Assembly (NCBI GenBank): GCA_030323885.1
Contig: CM059194.1
Span: 10,650,963 to 10,714,962 of the forward strand
Source of the DNA: Branchipolynoe longqiensis
Lineage: Eukaryota > Annelida > Polychaeta > Phyllodocida > Polynoidae
Length of the DNA stretch: 64,000 bases
Direction: 5' to 3'
Shown: piece after piece, positions 44,017 through 54,533 of the stretch
Layout of the letters: the number at the start of each line of letters is the position of its first letter
How positions within the stretch are numbered: position 1 is the first letter of the stretch
The notes under the pieces: generated by a model
Databases searched by the model: none
Seen by the model: the letters and a program-made list of their open reading frames with translations, nothing else
Told to the model about the DNA's origin: nothing
Position numbers and translations under genes: made by a program

Positions 44017-44677
44017 AGCCACATAGTCCTATTGATACATCAAATTTTAAAAACCAAAGCAATTATCTACATTTGATTCTAGATGTCCGACTTAGATACA
44101 GGTGCAATTATTAAGCATTTGCCGCCACATAGAATTTAACGATGAGGATCTTTTATAGAACCTGTTACTACAGAAGCCTGTGGTGTCAAAGTTGTTGTGT
44201 GCTTGCCAACATTAATTTAGCATGTTTGCATTGTGGCGTTCTCTGTGGCGGAGTGGTTAGAGTGTCTGACTTTTTTCTAGGTCAGACCCCTAATCTGAGG
44301 GTCGGCAGTTTGATTCCCTGTGTCCCCAGCTCTGCCAATTTGGATTTCCACCGCTGTGTATAACTTACAGCGTCATCAAAGGCTGGTTGCTCTCATACCA
44401 TGTCTATGTGGTGTGGGAGGTTAAAAATCCCTTGGGTCGGTAAAAGTGTAGGCTTGGGCTTTCTATCGACCAGCAGTGGAATGAGGAAGACCAGTCGTCT
44501 ATGACTGAAATTTCCCCTGCTTAAACAACTAATGGACCAAAAAAATAAAAAATAAAATAAAGGTAGTCATTTAAAAGAAACGTTACTTCAAACTAAAGTA
44601 AGGTAGATTATAGTGATCAACCTAATGTATTTATCTCAGAAAATGACAGAAGGTCAAAGCCATCGGACTAGGCAACT
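44017..44677 (+). mobile_element. MITE-A copy split by SINE-2
   Basis: TTAA at 44013-44016. Left part to about 44230, right part about 44565-44677, ending CATCGGACTAGGCAACT. Confidence 0.8.
44232..44562 (+). mobile_element. SINE-2 head/body with SINE-1b tail (chimera)
   Basis: Full Leu/Ser-like head TGGCGGAGTGGTTAGAGTGT and GGCAGTTTGATTCCC, SINE-2 body to GGCTTTCTATCGACC. It then switches to the 1b tail (AGCAGTGGAATGAGGAAGAC...TTTCCCCTGCTTAA) and poly-A. Confidence 0.8.
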
Positions 44678-44892
44678 TACTTTTTCCTTTTTTTCCTCTT
44701 AATTATACTCTTTTTTTTTTTAGAATCAGGATGCTGGTCTTCCAGTCGTGCACAACTAATGTTGTTTTTAGAGAACTTTTGTATTCCATGTTTTGCATGC
44801 AATTCAAATATATACTATTCATTGCTGGCTATGCACATGTACATGACGCATAATTAGTTATGTAAATATAAATAAACCAAGAAGACAGGAGT

Positions 44893-45660
44893 GCCGGGGG
44901 GGGGGGGAGGAGTTGAGGGAGGAAGGGAGGGGGAGGGGAGGAGAGAGGCACCGAGGGAAGGACAATGGGAGGGGGAGGGAGGCGGAGGGAGGCAGCGAGG
45001 GGAGGATGGACGGAGCGGAGAAGAGAGGGAGGGAGGAGGTGGGGATGGAGGAGGACTGGGAGAGGGTGGGGAGGGGGCACGGCAGGGAGGGGAGGGGGGG
45101 GCTGGAGGTAGGGGAGAGGGGGTGAGGATGGAGGAATCGGAAGAGAGAGGGAAGGATCGAGGGAGGGGAGGGAGGGATGGAGACGGGATGGGTGGGAGGG
45201 AGGGATGGAGTGAGAGAGGGAGAGGGTGGGAGGGAGAGGGGAGGGAGGGGGATGGGAGGGGGACGGATGGAGGGAGGTGGGGAGAGAGGAAGGGTTGCGG
45301 GGAGGGGTGGAGGGGAGGGAGGGGAGGAGGGAGGGAATGGGGCGGGAGGGAGGGGAGGAAGGAGGGAGGGGGCGGGAGGGAGGGGAGGGGAGGAAGGAAG
45401 AAGGGGGAGGGAGTGCGGATGAGTGAGGGGGTACCGGAGGGAGGGAAATGGGAGGGAGGGGAGCTCGGAGGGATGGGGGCGGGAGGGGAGGAGGGAGGGA
45501 TGGGGACGGGAGGGAGGGCAGGGGAGGGAGGAGGGAGGGGAGGAAGGAGAGGGCGGGAGTGAGTGAAGGGGGTCAGGAAGGAGGGGGAGGAAGAAAATAT
45601 GGCAGAGGGGAGGAGGGGTGGGGGAGGGGAGAAGAGGGGAGTGGGAGGAGGGGGAGGGGC
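44893..45660. repeat. Polypurine tract (GGGAGGGAGG type)
   Basis: About 770 bp of G/A-rich plus strand with GGGAGG and GGGGAGG units, less regular than 34552-35570. G-quadruplex and triplex potential. Overlapping ORFs on both strands are artefacts. Confidence 0.95.
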
Positions 45661-45918
45661 TCTCAGAGTGGACTCCAGCCGGGTGATTAAGTCTTGTAGG
45701 TCGGTCAGGTCCCGCCACCTTTGCCTTCAGTGGTGTAGTACAATGTGTGGTGTCAGGGTATGGACCAGGGCGTGTGTGTGTGTGGATCGTTGGGAGGGTG
45801 TTGTTTTGCAGCCTGGCAATTAAGTTGCGTCATCCGATAAAAACACAACATTATCCGAATCAAATATATTTACCTAGATTTGGTACTATATATGTAACTT
45901 CGATACGGGTGGCGTAAG
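45661..45918. other. Unassigned stretch
   Basis: No gene or named repeat recognised. Confidence 0.3.
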
Positions 45919-45922
45919 TTAA

Positions 45923-46631
45923 AGTTGCATAGTCCAATGGGTTTTCAGTTTACGCCAATTCCTATAATAAATCTATGCAGTTGATTAATATAAGCTAACT
46001 ATTAACTGCAGGGACAAATAGTATTGGGCCTGTTTGGACATGTCCTTGCCAGGGTGATACCTCTATTTGCTCCCCGAGAGAGTGCTGCTGGTAACTTGAA
46101 AAAAACCAGCAGCACTTCAACACTTTTGCAGGCAGCTTTCATGAAATTACAAATAAGGAAATACTGGAATGGACAGGGCTGACCTCTATGGAAGATCTTC
46201 TGATCAAAAAGAATCTCAGGTGGACTGGACACCTCATGAGGATGTCATCAGACAGGCTACCAAAGCAGAGCCTCTACTCTCAACTGTCTTCTGGTAACAG
46301 AAAGAGAGGGCACCCTCGTCTCTGGTTCAAGGATACCATCAAGAGAACCCTGAAGCTGAGGGACATTAAGACCGACTCATGGACATCACTCTCACAGCAG
46401 AGAGCTAAATGGAGAGCGACAGTCAAGTAATGAAAGTAGTCTTTGTCGGATGGCGACCGACAGCATGATGATGATGATAACCATTAGTTTGAAATCAATT
46501 TTTATCTTAAAAGGTTAACTTTTGTGATATTTGAAGTGCAACTATGAAATATTAATTTTGGCAAGCATGCCAAGAGTCTGAAATCGCAGCATTCTGCAGT
46601 ACCAGCTTCTATTCAATTGACTCAGTATTAT
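45923..46631 (-). mobile_element. MITE-A copy split by LINE-tail composite
   Basis: TTAA (45919-45922) then AGTTGCATAGTCCAATGG. The sequence resumes at about 46485 (AAAGGTTAACTTTTGTGATA) to TTGACTCAGTATTA, where MITE-B begins. Confidence 0.75.
46004..46484 (+). mobile_element. LINE-tail composite, copy 3 (longest LINE piece)
   Basis: Truncated module (GCAGGGACAAATAG...GGCAGCTTTCATGA) joined at about 46144 to ~290 bp of LINE ORF ending at TAA (46428-46430). The translation has the LRWTGHLMRM motif, GNRKRGHPRLWFKD and a final AKWRATVK, typical of the C-terminus of RTE-like endonuclease-RT proteins. It ends in a GATGATGATGATAA tail. Confidence 0.75.
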
Positions 46632-46900
46632 CAAAGACCCTATAATACTAAGATGGCTCACTCCCTATCTCTCCAATGGTAATGTAAATTTTGCAGTGCC
46701 ACCTTATGGTGGGTTTGATCAGACGGCTGCTGGTTGGTGTTTCACATGTAAACACATACAATTATATTATACATGAGATAGGTAAGTATGAATACACATC
46801 AATATGAAATTGCTATGAACAAATACCCATCATCATCAGCATCGCCATCATCACACATCTTTCACATTCATATATACATTTATACATATAATATAGCAAC
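46632..46900 (+). mobile_element. MITE-B copy 3, 3' truncated
   Basis: Starts CAAAGACCCTATAATACTAA and matches 31095-31466 up to ATATAATATAGCA. The right TIR is missing; LINE-related sequence follows. Confidence 0.8.
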
Positions 46901-48252
46901 TAAGATCAAAGTAGATCACAGTAGCCATGGTGACACACGAATGCTTACTGTTCATTGGTGGAACTAGAAAGGCTTGTTGCTGATTGGAGATAATAGTCAG
47001 GTGGGATGCCATATCAGATCCATGTACCACTGGATAATGACAGCAACGTAGATTCAGTGTACTTAGATTTTGCCAAATCGTTTGACAGTGTGCCCCACAA
47101 ACGCCTACTCATGAATATGAAGAGGTTCGGTATTACTGGAAAACTATGGACCTGGATCGAGGATTTCCTTCATGCAAGAATACAGCACGTAGTTATCAAT
47201 GGTGTGAAATCCCTGGCAGCGTTAGTGTTGAGTGGTATTCCGCAAGGAAGTGTTCTGGGACCCCTACTCTTCATATGTTTCATTAACGACATGCCCGAGG
47301 TCATCCATGCATTCATCCGGATGTTTGCGGATGATACAAAGCTGTATATGGAGGTTAACAGCCCTGAAGATCAACAGGCGCTACAAAAAGACCTAACTGC
47401 ACTTGAAGACTGGGCCAACCTGTGGCAACTACGTTTCAATGCACAGAAGTGCAAGGTCATGCACCTGTGTAACAGAAATGAAAATCTCAGTTACTACATG
47501 CACCAAGATGGAGAAGAAGTCCAGCTCCAAGTGACAGAACTAGAGAAAGATCTTGGCATATACATGGACATCGGACTCACCTTCTCATATCACAGTGAAC
47601 AAAAGGTGAACAAAGCGAACAAGCTTCTAGGCATGATACGCCGCTCGTACACATATCTAGACAATGACACGGTGAAGACACTGTACACGTCACTGATCTG
47701 GCCGCACCTTGAGTATGGCAATACGGCTTGGACACCGAAGTTCAAGAAGGACATGTCAATGATCGAGAGTGTACAGAGACGCGCTACAAAGTTATCACCA
47801 ACCATAAGAGAACTACCATACGAAGAACGTCTCAGGATTCTCAACCTACCCAGCGTATGCTACCGAAGGGCCAGGGGAGACATAATAGAAGCATTGAAAC
47901 ACGTCACTGGAAGATATGCGGTTGATGCTAGATACCTGAAGCTGGCCAACTGTAAAACTAGAGGTCATCGATACAAGCTGAAGAAGGAAAGAGCAATAAA
48001 ACCTGTCAGACAGCTATTCTTCAGTAACAGGATAGTAAATGCCTGGAACGCACTGCCTGAACATGTCATAGAAGCGCCTTCCGTCAATGCCTTCAAAGGC
48101 AGACTGGATAAGCATTGGAGGGGGCTGCAATATTGCACACATCCGGTACTCGATGCATTTAATCCTCGTAAATCAAATTTTGACATGCATCGACCTGATA
48201 CAGGCTTATAAGCCTAACAAAATCAGAAGCGGATGAGTATGAGTGAGTGAGT
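46901..48252 (+). mobile_element. 5'-truncated LINE (CR1/L2/Jockey-like)
   Basis: Encodes the RT fragment described in the next entry, then a short 3' UTR (GCCTAACAAAATCAGAAGCG) and a GATGAGTATGAGTGAGTGAG simple-repeat end. The 5' edge lies between the truncated MITE-B and about 47024, where RT similarity starts. Confidence 0.75.
47006..48211 (+). CDS. LINE reverse transcriptase, C-terminal 401 codons, uninterrupted
   Basis: This would copy the LINE RNA into DNA at a nicked target. The ATG at 47006 is only the first after an in-frame TAG (46994-46996); the true start is lost by 5' truncation. Residues 16-35 carry SVYLDFAKSFDSVPHKRL. SGIPQGSVLGPLLF is at about 78-91, and the catalytic FADD at about 110-113 (Phe for Tyr in YADD, common in this group). 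The thumb region has SLIWPHLEYGNTAW and IESVQRRATKL; the C-terminal block is FFSNRIVNAWNALPEHV. There is no endonuclease or first ORF, so the copy is not autonomous. It has no stops, unlike the relative at 518-2058, so it is younger. Clade is judged by motif style only. Confidence 0.85.
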   Translation: MPYQIHVPLDNDSNVDSVYLDFAKSFDSVPHKRLLMNMKRFGITGKLWTWIEDFLHARIQHVVINGVKSLAALVLSGIPQGSVLGPLLFICFINDMPEVIHAFIRMFADDTKLYMEVNSPEDQQALQKDLTALEDWANLWQLRFNAQKCKVMHLCNRNENLSYYMHQDGEEVQLQVTELEKDLGIYMDIGLTFSYHSEQKVNKANKLLGMIRRSYTYLDNDTVKTLYTSLIWPHLEYGNTAWTPKFKKDMSMIESVQRRATKLSPTIRELPYEERLRILNLPSVCYRRARGDIIEALKHVTGRYAVDARYLKLANCKTRGHRYKLKKERAIKPVRQLFFSNRIVNAWNALPEHVIEAPSVNAFKGRLDKHWRGLQYCTHPVLDAFNPRKSNFDMHRPDTGL

Positions 48253-48400
48253 ATATAATAATAAACCTGAGGATGCAAGCTCTCACTCTACTTTCACTCT
48301 TTATACTCTTCCTTTCTCGCCTTGCCTGCATCGATTTCATATAGCCTGCCTACACAAACCACAGCTGCCAGCCATCGACTTTACACCCTGTTATCTCTCA
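48243..48400 (+). repeat. Dispersed repeat DR-4, copy 1
   Basis: ATAATAAACCTGAGGATGCA, TAGCCTGCCTACACAA and CATCGACTTTACA match the minus strand of 62020-62150. AATAAA is on this strand. Confidence 0.6.
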
Positions 48401-49280
48401 ATGCTCTTGGATAACATCAATATCCTTCTTTTGACTTCTATCTTTGTCTTTGTATCAAACTCTTGTTGCTTTTAGACTCTATTATTATTTGACGCGCCGT
48501 ACCACAATTAAACAAGACAAGACATTCAGTATATATAGTTGGATGAGTAGTTTCTCTGGCTGGTGCCTCTAAAGGCCCGTCCGTTTATTTATGAAGCAAA
48601 TTTCTCACTGACTGAAGGCAGATAGGATCTTGTGCACACCCACATCGGCCCCAGCGCGCTTCCGCCACCGGGTGTGGGCTGTCCCGACTTCGAAGCAGCA
48701 CATTGCTGCATACACAGCTAGGTTACAGAGACCCACCAGCCTGTGTTACCAACAACTAACTTACACTTTGCTGAATAATATTCACGTAACTAGGTACATG
48801 CCACATAAACATGAATGAGTGGGCAGATGGAGGGGGGGCAGAGGTGCCACCTGGAGGGAAGGAAGGGAGTAGGGCTGCTTGGAGCAGCCAGCGTACCATC
48901 CAGGCCACACACCAACCACCAGCAACCACCTACCCAACACAACAAACTTACAAGGAAAGGTCACAGGCGGTCGGGGAAGACAATATAGAGATACAGGATA
49001 ATTACATTGCATCATAATATGCGCATAATAATTAAGAACATTATAAACATGAATGAATATAACATGATATGGCCAGAAGACCAGTGCCTCGGCCCTGAAA
49101 ATATACCTTTATTCGCTGAATAAAATGATCATTAACCAAACAACACAAAAGGGTGAGGGAGTATGTTTATGAGTGCGAGCTAAAATCAGCAGTCATCTAT
49201 TCTCTAGTTAATCTCAACATGCACATGTGTGTCCTTGGGAACCACTGATTAACGAGAGGACCCGTTCTAGCCTCATACAA
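48401..49280. other. Mostly unassigned; small DR-1 fragment
   Basis: 49070-49140 (GGCCAGAAGACCAGTGCC, TTTATTCGCTGAATAAA) is DR-1 in minus orientation. No gene seen in the rest. Confidence 0.4.
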
Positions 49281-49281
49281 C

Positions 49282-49640
49282 CGGGCGCGGTGGCCTAATC
49301 GGTAGAGCGTGGGCTTGGCATGTGGAAGGTTGGGAGTTTGGTTCCCGGTCGAGTCAAAACAATGACTTACAAAATTGATACTTGTAGTTTCCTAGTACAG
49401 AATTGATATTTGACACTTCCTAGCTTGGCGCTCTGCATTAATAGGATAGGACAATGACTGGTTAGCTCAGTCGCAGGATAATGTGACTGAGTGGGATATT
49501 GGGTCATGGTGCCAGCAGCCTGGATTCCCACTGGGGAAGCACTGTGAAGTCGCCATGAGTGTGCATTGTCACAAGTCGGTACCGTCCTGATACGACCTTA
49601 GATGTTGCCAGGACGTGAACCTCAAACAACCAATCAATGT
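49282..49640 (+). mobile_element. SINE-1a with small internal duplication
   Basis: Head GCGCGGTGGCCTAATCGGTA. The AATTGATAcTTG...TTCCTAG block occurs twice in a row (49371-49396, 49399-49424), then body and tail as usual. Confidence 0.85.
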
Positions 49641-49844
49641 AGCAACATGCGTGATTACAGTATGTACTGCTGCACACTATCTACTCCTATATCCAAGTAA
49701 AGGACACACTGAGTAGCATCCATAATGAAACCTGGCTTTTTGCTATCTCTACATGCTTTCACAGCGAAGAGCAAAGTAATTAATTATAGGCGGTTAGATA
49801 GACTCAGCCAATTGTGTTACATTTCAACAACAATACCAACCAGT

Positions 49845-50066
49845 GGTCCACGACTGGTCCTTCAAAGGCTGTGGTATGTGCTGTCCTGTCTGTTGGAAAG
49901 CGCATATAAAATACCTCTTGCTGCTTATCGAAAAGAGTAGCCTTTGTGGTGGCAGTGGGTTTCCTCGAAAGAAATATGTTAGGATGACCATATGGTTGAC
50001 ATCCAATAGCTGATGATAAAAAAATCAATGTGCCCTAGATGCGTCGTTAAATAAAACAAGCTTTTT
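49845..50066 (+). mobile_element. SINE-4 copy, headless
   Basis: CCACGACTGGTCCTTCAAAG, GGTATGTGCTGTCCTGTCTG, GCATATAAAATACC, TCGTTAAATAAAACAAGC. Confidence 0.8.
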
Positions 50067-51340
50067 TTCTAATGACAATACTGGCATATATGTGTATATA
50101 TGTTAGTCGCTACTGTCATTAAAAGGTAATACAATATATATGTTGCATTTCAATGAGAGTGACAGTATAATTATATGTAAGATAAACTGTACTATAGATA
50201 TATAAATGGGTGGTACACCCCTTTTGGTGTATTTAATTATTTAATGTTTACTATTATTTATTATTACCGAATGAGATAGGCCTATTTGATGCATGCTATG
50301 TCTTTTTGCTGGGGCGGGGCCAGCTCGCTGGGCCATTGGTGGCGCCACCACACGGCCTGATCATGTGGTGCTACCTCTACTGAGTATCCATTCGAACATG
50401 TATTTATAGATAGGGCTATATTGCTCAGCCAAAGAGAGCCTCGTGTAATAAATAGGTTTTCCCATTTATATATAAGCTTGAAGTGAGTGGCGAGAGACCA
50501 TTCGAGTCGGTTCCCATGAGGGGGGAAGCAGAGAGTGCCCGGTTATGGAGCGGCCTGCAGAGAATAAGGGGTGTTGGGAAGGGACAGGTGTCCGGGCAAG
50601 GACAGCAACACACTTTAGATACTATTCTTGATTTATATACACATAATAATTTATATAGCACATATATATGGTGGCGCCACCATCGAAGCTGGGGTTGGGA
50701 AAGGCTGGAGCAGTAGATGACTAGGGCAGACTCCATCAGTCCATGCAGCTGAGTGAGTGATGAGGGAAAGGAGGGATATTCCGGGTTATTATACTCGTAT
50801 AATTCTTAAACAGCATATATATAAATTGTTACTACAGGATAAACAACACAACACAGACCTGGGTTGAGTCTTGTATTTCTGAGCCCTGGCGCAGAATACT
50901 GCCCGGTCTGTACATAATGACAATTTTGAATCAGGAATGAATACAATCGGTTGGCGGCCTTAGCACCAATAACTGCTGCATGTGTCGCCACCGTCGACGA
51001 GATCCGCAGCAGGTGAGGGGGATGTATCGAATCCCACCTGAGTTTGGCAGCGACAATATATATATAATAATACAATAATACAATAATAATGTAACACGAT
51101 ATATAAATGTTCAACAAATCCTTGCTGTCATTGAAATGTAACACAATATATTCTATATATATATATGTTGCTACTGTCATTGAAATGTAACACAATTTGC
51201 TGAGTCCTACGAACGTCCCATAAATATATGTGATATATGACGTATTATATGAATGTAAAGGGGCGGAGCATTCTTGTGATATTTATTCCGCTTTTATTAT
51301 GCATGCTATTTATTATTATTCCATACAGACTGATCAGGCG
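50067..51340. repeat. AT-rich LTR-like region of a degraded retroelement
   Basis: The phrase GCTACTGTCATTGAAATGTA and close variants recurs at about 50105, 51120 and 51170, and again at 52830-53130. TTGGTGGCGCCACCA (50338) and ATGGTGGCGCCACCAT (50670) are possible primer-binding-site-like words. TTATTATACTCGTATAA at 50786 recurs at 27052 and, in part, 26826 and 61308. Boundaries unresolved. Confidence 0.35.
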
Positions 51341-52800
51341 ATTTGCTGCGGGCCGGATCTCGCCAGGCGAGTTTGGCACCACCATCACCCCAGCCACACG
51401 CCTTTCCACACTGTGGGCATCACAAGAGCGCTATATTTTAAACTGACAAGGCATAGTTTGCGAGCCTTTTTCTGGTCTGGTGGAGGATGGCAATATATTT
51501 ATGTGGTGCGTATGGTGATAGCCACGATACGGCTGAGGATTTGTGGAAAATTAAGAACAACAAGGAGTTCTACAGCGAAAATGGCTAAATCGGGATTGCC
51601 GGAATGAGCTACGGAAATAGAGGTCTCTTTAAATAAGATGTCTCTTGCGGACTTACGACGAGATACGCTTTGCAAAATCAAGGAACTAAAGCCAGAGGAG
51701 GAAGTGAGTCGCCTGTGAGAAGAGCGCGACAAGCTTCTATCGATACGGGAGAAAAGGAAATTAGGAAAATGGAAAGAAATGGCGGATTATCACCTGACCT
51801 AGGAGCAGGACACCGGTGCTGTGGGAGTCGGCTATTAGAACTCTGGGGCCATATGCACGAATCGGGGTTAGGCTTAGCCGGAGTTAACACACTAGCCGCG
51901 GTTAGCTACCTCAGGATAGCGGGGGGTTGGAGAAATGTGTGAATCGGTATGCACCAATGTCTTAGCCGCCGCGGATAGCTAACCGTAAGTATATTTATAG
52001 GTTTGGGAATTCCCTCGAGTCGACAATATGAATAACGCCGCTAATCCGGCGCCACCGTTAATATCGGTTATAATTTAGGGTTTAATTGATAAGATTTCAC
52101 TTATTGCGTATGTAATTCTGTTAAATATGACAGCATTGAATAGATTTGGGCCTAATATATTGCCATCGATTCGGCAGCGGCAGCCATTTTTAGTTGAGGT
52201 TGGACAGTATGGATATCGATGTCGCTGCGACGGCGGCGATTTGTTTACTTTACATTCGTCGATTCGACAATATTAATATCACCGCCAATGCGGCGGCAGT
52301 GTTAATATCGCTTCGTTTTTAGGGTTATTTTGATTCAATTTCACTTATTGCGTATGTAAATTTGGCTGTAATATATTGGCGGCCGTCACACTAACCAGAC
52401 CGGATAGCCCATAACTCCAACTCAGAAAGTGGTTTAGCTTAGCCTAGGCTAAATTTCGCGGTTAGCGCTACACCGATTCGTGCATACCGATTTCTTACAT
52501 TTAGCCGTGTGGAGCTAGCCTAGCTGCGGTTACGGCCCTAACCCCGATTCGTGCATACGGCCCCTGGAAAAGAAGCGGTTACAGAGCATCAGGAAACTAC
52601 CCTGGAATCAGTATATTCAACATATGGACGATCGCGGAGACGGACACTAGATGGTCGGAGGCGACGGCGCTCAACGAGTAGTAGTTCCAGTACGAACGCC
52701 GAAAGGAAATTGTGAAGAAAGTGGGCTCTGAAACGTTACCTCAAAACTAAAAAGGATGTCAGAAAACTAAACTATCACGAGATTGTGGGCGCGACAGCAG
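51341..52800 (+). pseudogene. Gag/ORF1-like remnant, interrupted by a MITE
   Basis: From ATG at 51581 one frame reads MAKSGLPE-stop, then MSLADLRRDTLCKIKELK with an EREK-rich, coiled-coil-like continuation. Its TGA stops (51605 and about 51716) are plausible CpG-to-TpG decays. After the MITE (51846-52563) coding-like sequence resumes with an Arg/Ser-rich stretch (RSRRRTLDGRRRRR) to about 52798. Charged N-terminal ORF of a retroelement is my best guess; no zinc knuckle, protease or RT seen. Confidence 0.4.
51846..52563. mobile_element. HARB-1: 718-bp TIR element with 3-bp TSD
   Basis: Left GGGCCATATGCACGAATCGG; right inverse CCGATTCGTGCATACGGCCC. CTG flanks both ends (51843-51845, 52564-52566). 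Sub-terminal copies of ATCGGTATGCAC lie inside each end. An internal ~120-bp direct repeat (about 52024-52150 and 52260-52385) shares TTTCACTTATTGCGTATGTA. GGGC ends and a 3-bp TSD recall PIF/Harbinger, though CTG is not the usual TWA. Confidence 0.8.
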
Positions 52801-53500
52801 TCCCATAAATATATACATATATATATTACTATTTTATTGAAATGGAGCACAATACATATGGGTCTATAGGCGATAACTGCCAGATGCAGGTAGCATGCAG
52901 TGCTTAGAGTCCCTCACAGGTGGCGCCAGTGTGGCCCATACTGTACTACACAGAGTCAGTTAGATAGCATACAGTGAATATACTATTACATAGGGAACTG
53001 AAGATAGATAGTGTCCTTGTTTATATTCCCATAATAGATTATAGAGCACATATAACATATGTATAAATGTTACTATTCTTATTGAAATGTAACCCCATAT
53101 ATGCCATGCTACTGCCATTGAAACGTAACACAATTTGCTCATCTATATATCACTCTATCTCTTTATATATACTTATATATATTTGTAAATAGCATCCGGA
53201 ATTAAACAGTGAAGCAGACAGGCTTTCTTCTGGCCCAGCACGGGAACATGTCATGTGGACTCCCCTGAGAGTTTGTTGGAAGCCCACATTAACTCTCCTC
53301 TGAGGATTAGAGCCAATGTCTCCCTCCCTTAGTCACTTTCCTGACTTTAACTCTAACAAAAATTGATATTTTCTGAGGCGGAATAATTCCATTTAGATGC
53401 TGCGAAGTTAATGGAGGCTTCCTTGTTAAATGATGTGTGTTGAGAGTGGCATTTCCTTTTACTAAATTTAATATTGCTTTGTTAATAATAACCAGTAATA
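52801..53500. other. AT-rich retroelement-like sequence, then unassigned
   Basis: The same CATTGAAATGTAAC phrases as 50067-51240 up to about 53140, with TGGCGCCAG at 52921-52929. 53200-53500 has nothing recognisable. Confidence 0.35.
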
Positions 53501-53504
53501 TTCA

Positions 53505-53815
53505 CCGGGTGCTGTGGCCAAATCGGTAGAGCGCTGGCCTTGCGTGCAGAAGGTCGGGAGTTCGGTTCTCGGTCGAGTCAAACCAATGACTTATACAATT
53601 GATACTTTCGGTTCCTAGTCTGGCACTCGGCATTAATAGAATAGGGCAAGTACTGGTTGGATTGATGTCAGGATAATGTGCCTGAGTGGGATATTGGCAC
53701 TGGCAGCCTGATTTCCCAGTGTGGCAGCACCAAAACGTCACCATGAGTGTGGACTGTCACAAATTGGTACCCATCCTGATATGACCTTAGATATTGCCAG
53801 GATGTACTTTTGTTT
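53505..53815 (+). mobile_element. SINE-1a copy
   Basis: Head GCTGTGGCCAAATCGGTAGA and GGGAGTTCGGTTCTCGG, body, tail CCATCCTGATATGACCTTAG. Confidence 0.85.
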
Positions 53816-54465
53816 TTTAAACCCGACTTGCCACATTAATTAAAACAGATGGCACACTCAGGAGTGGGCTGGTTTGACCTAACTGAACTAGAATCTGTAA
53901 GACATGTTATTGCTTCCAATTGGAACAAGCTGGATATGTGTGTATTGTCCAGGGCTACATACACTTGGCCAATCAGCAATACACATATCACCATACCCTT
54001 GACAATCACCAAGACCCATGTTAGTCAACTATTGACAATCACCAAACCCACTGCCCATAGCAGCCCAGGAGCGGGTACCAACTGACAGCCACACACATTA
54101 TCTTCTTCACCTCGCCTTCATGCTATTTTTTTGTCAAGATAGAACCTTTATGTTTTTTCATGTTTTGTCGACTGTTGTTCTTCTGCCACGTAATTTAGCA
54201 CCGGACAGTCGCTGGACTCAGGAACGGCCTAGGATTATTGCCAAGCTGAACTTCTGCATTCTTAGAAGTATAATTAAACAAAAAATTCACGCGGATGGAT
54301 AACTGCGAATTCTATTTGGTGCCCCCTTGCAAGTGGCGCCCCGGGCGACTGCCTGAGGTACCTGCACCTTCAGCCGGGCCTGGTTGAAATATCACCCATA
54401 CATCTCTGAAAACAAGCTACTAGATCAGTATGAATAGAAGGGACCCCACCAAATCTTCTTTTTTT
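53816..54465. other. Unassigned stretch
   Basis: Short direct repeats (TTGACAATCACCAA twice, 53998-54045). No gene seen. Confidence 0.35.
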
Positions 54466-54533
54466 GTATTCCTCATTACAGTTGGCTTTGTGCCTGTCTG
54501 CAATTGAACAATCCAATCAGATCGCTGCTTTGT

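Noticed and set aside
44235..44305. tRNA-Leu/Ser gene
   Set aside because: It is the head of SINE-2, inserted in a MITE and followed by the SINE body.
44829..45718. Several long frames on both strands
   Set aside because: Overlapping frames in a polypurine tract, low-complexity product.
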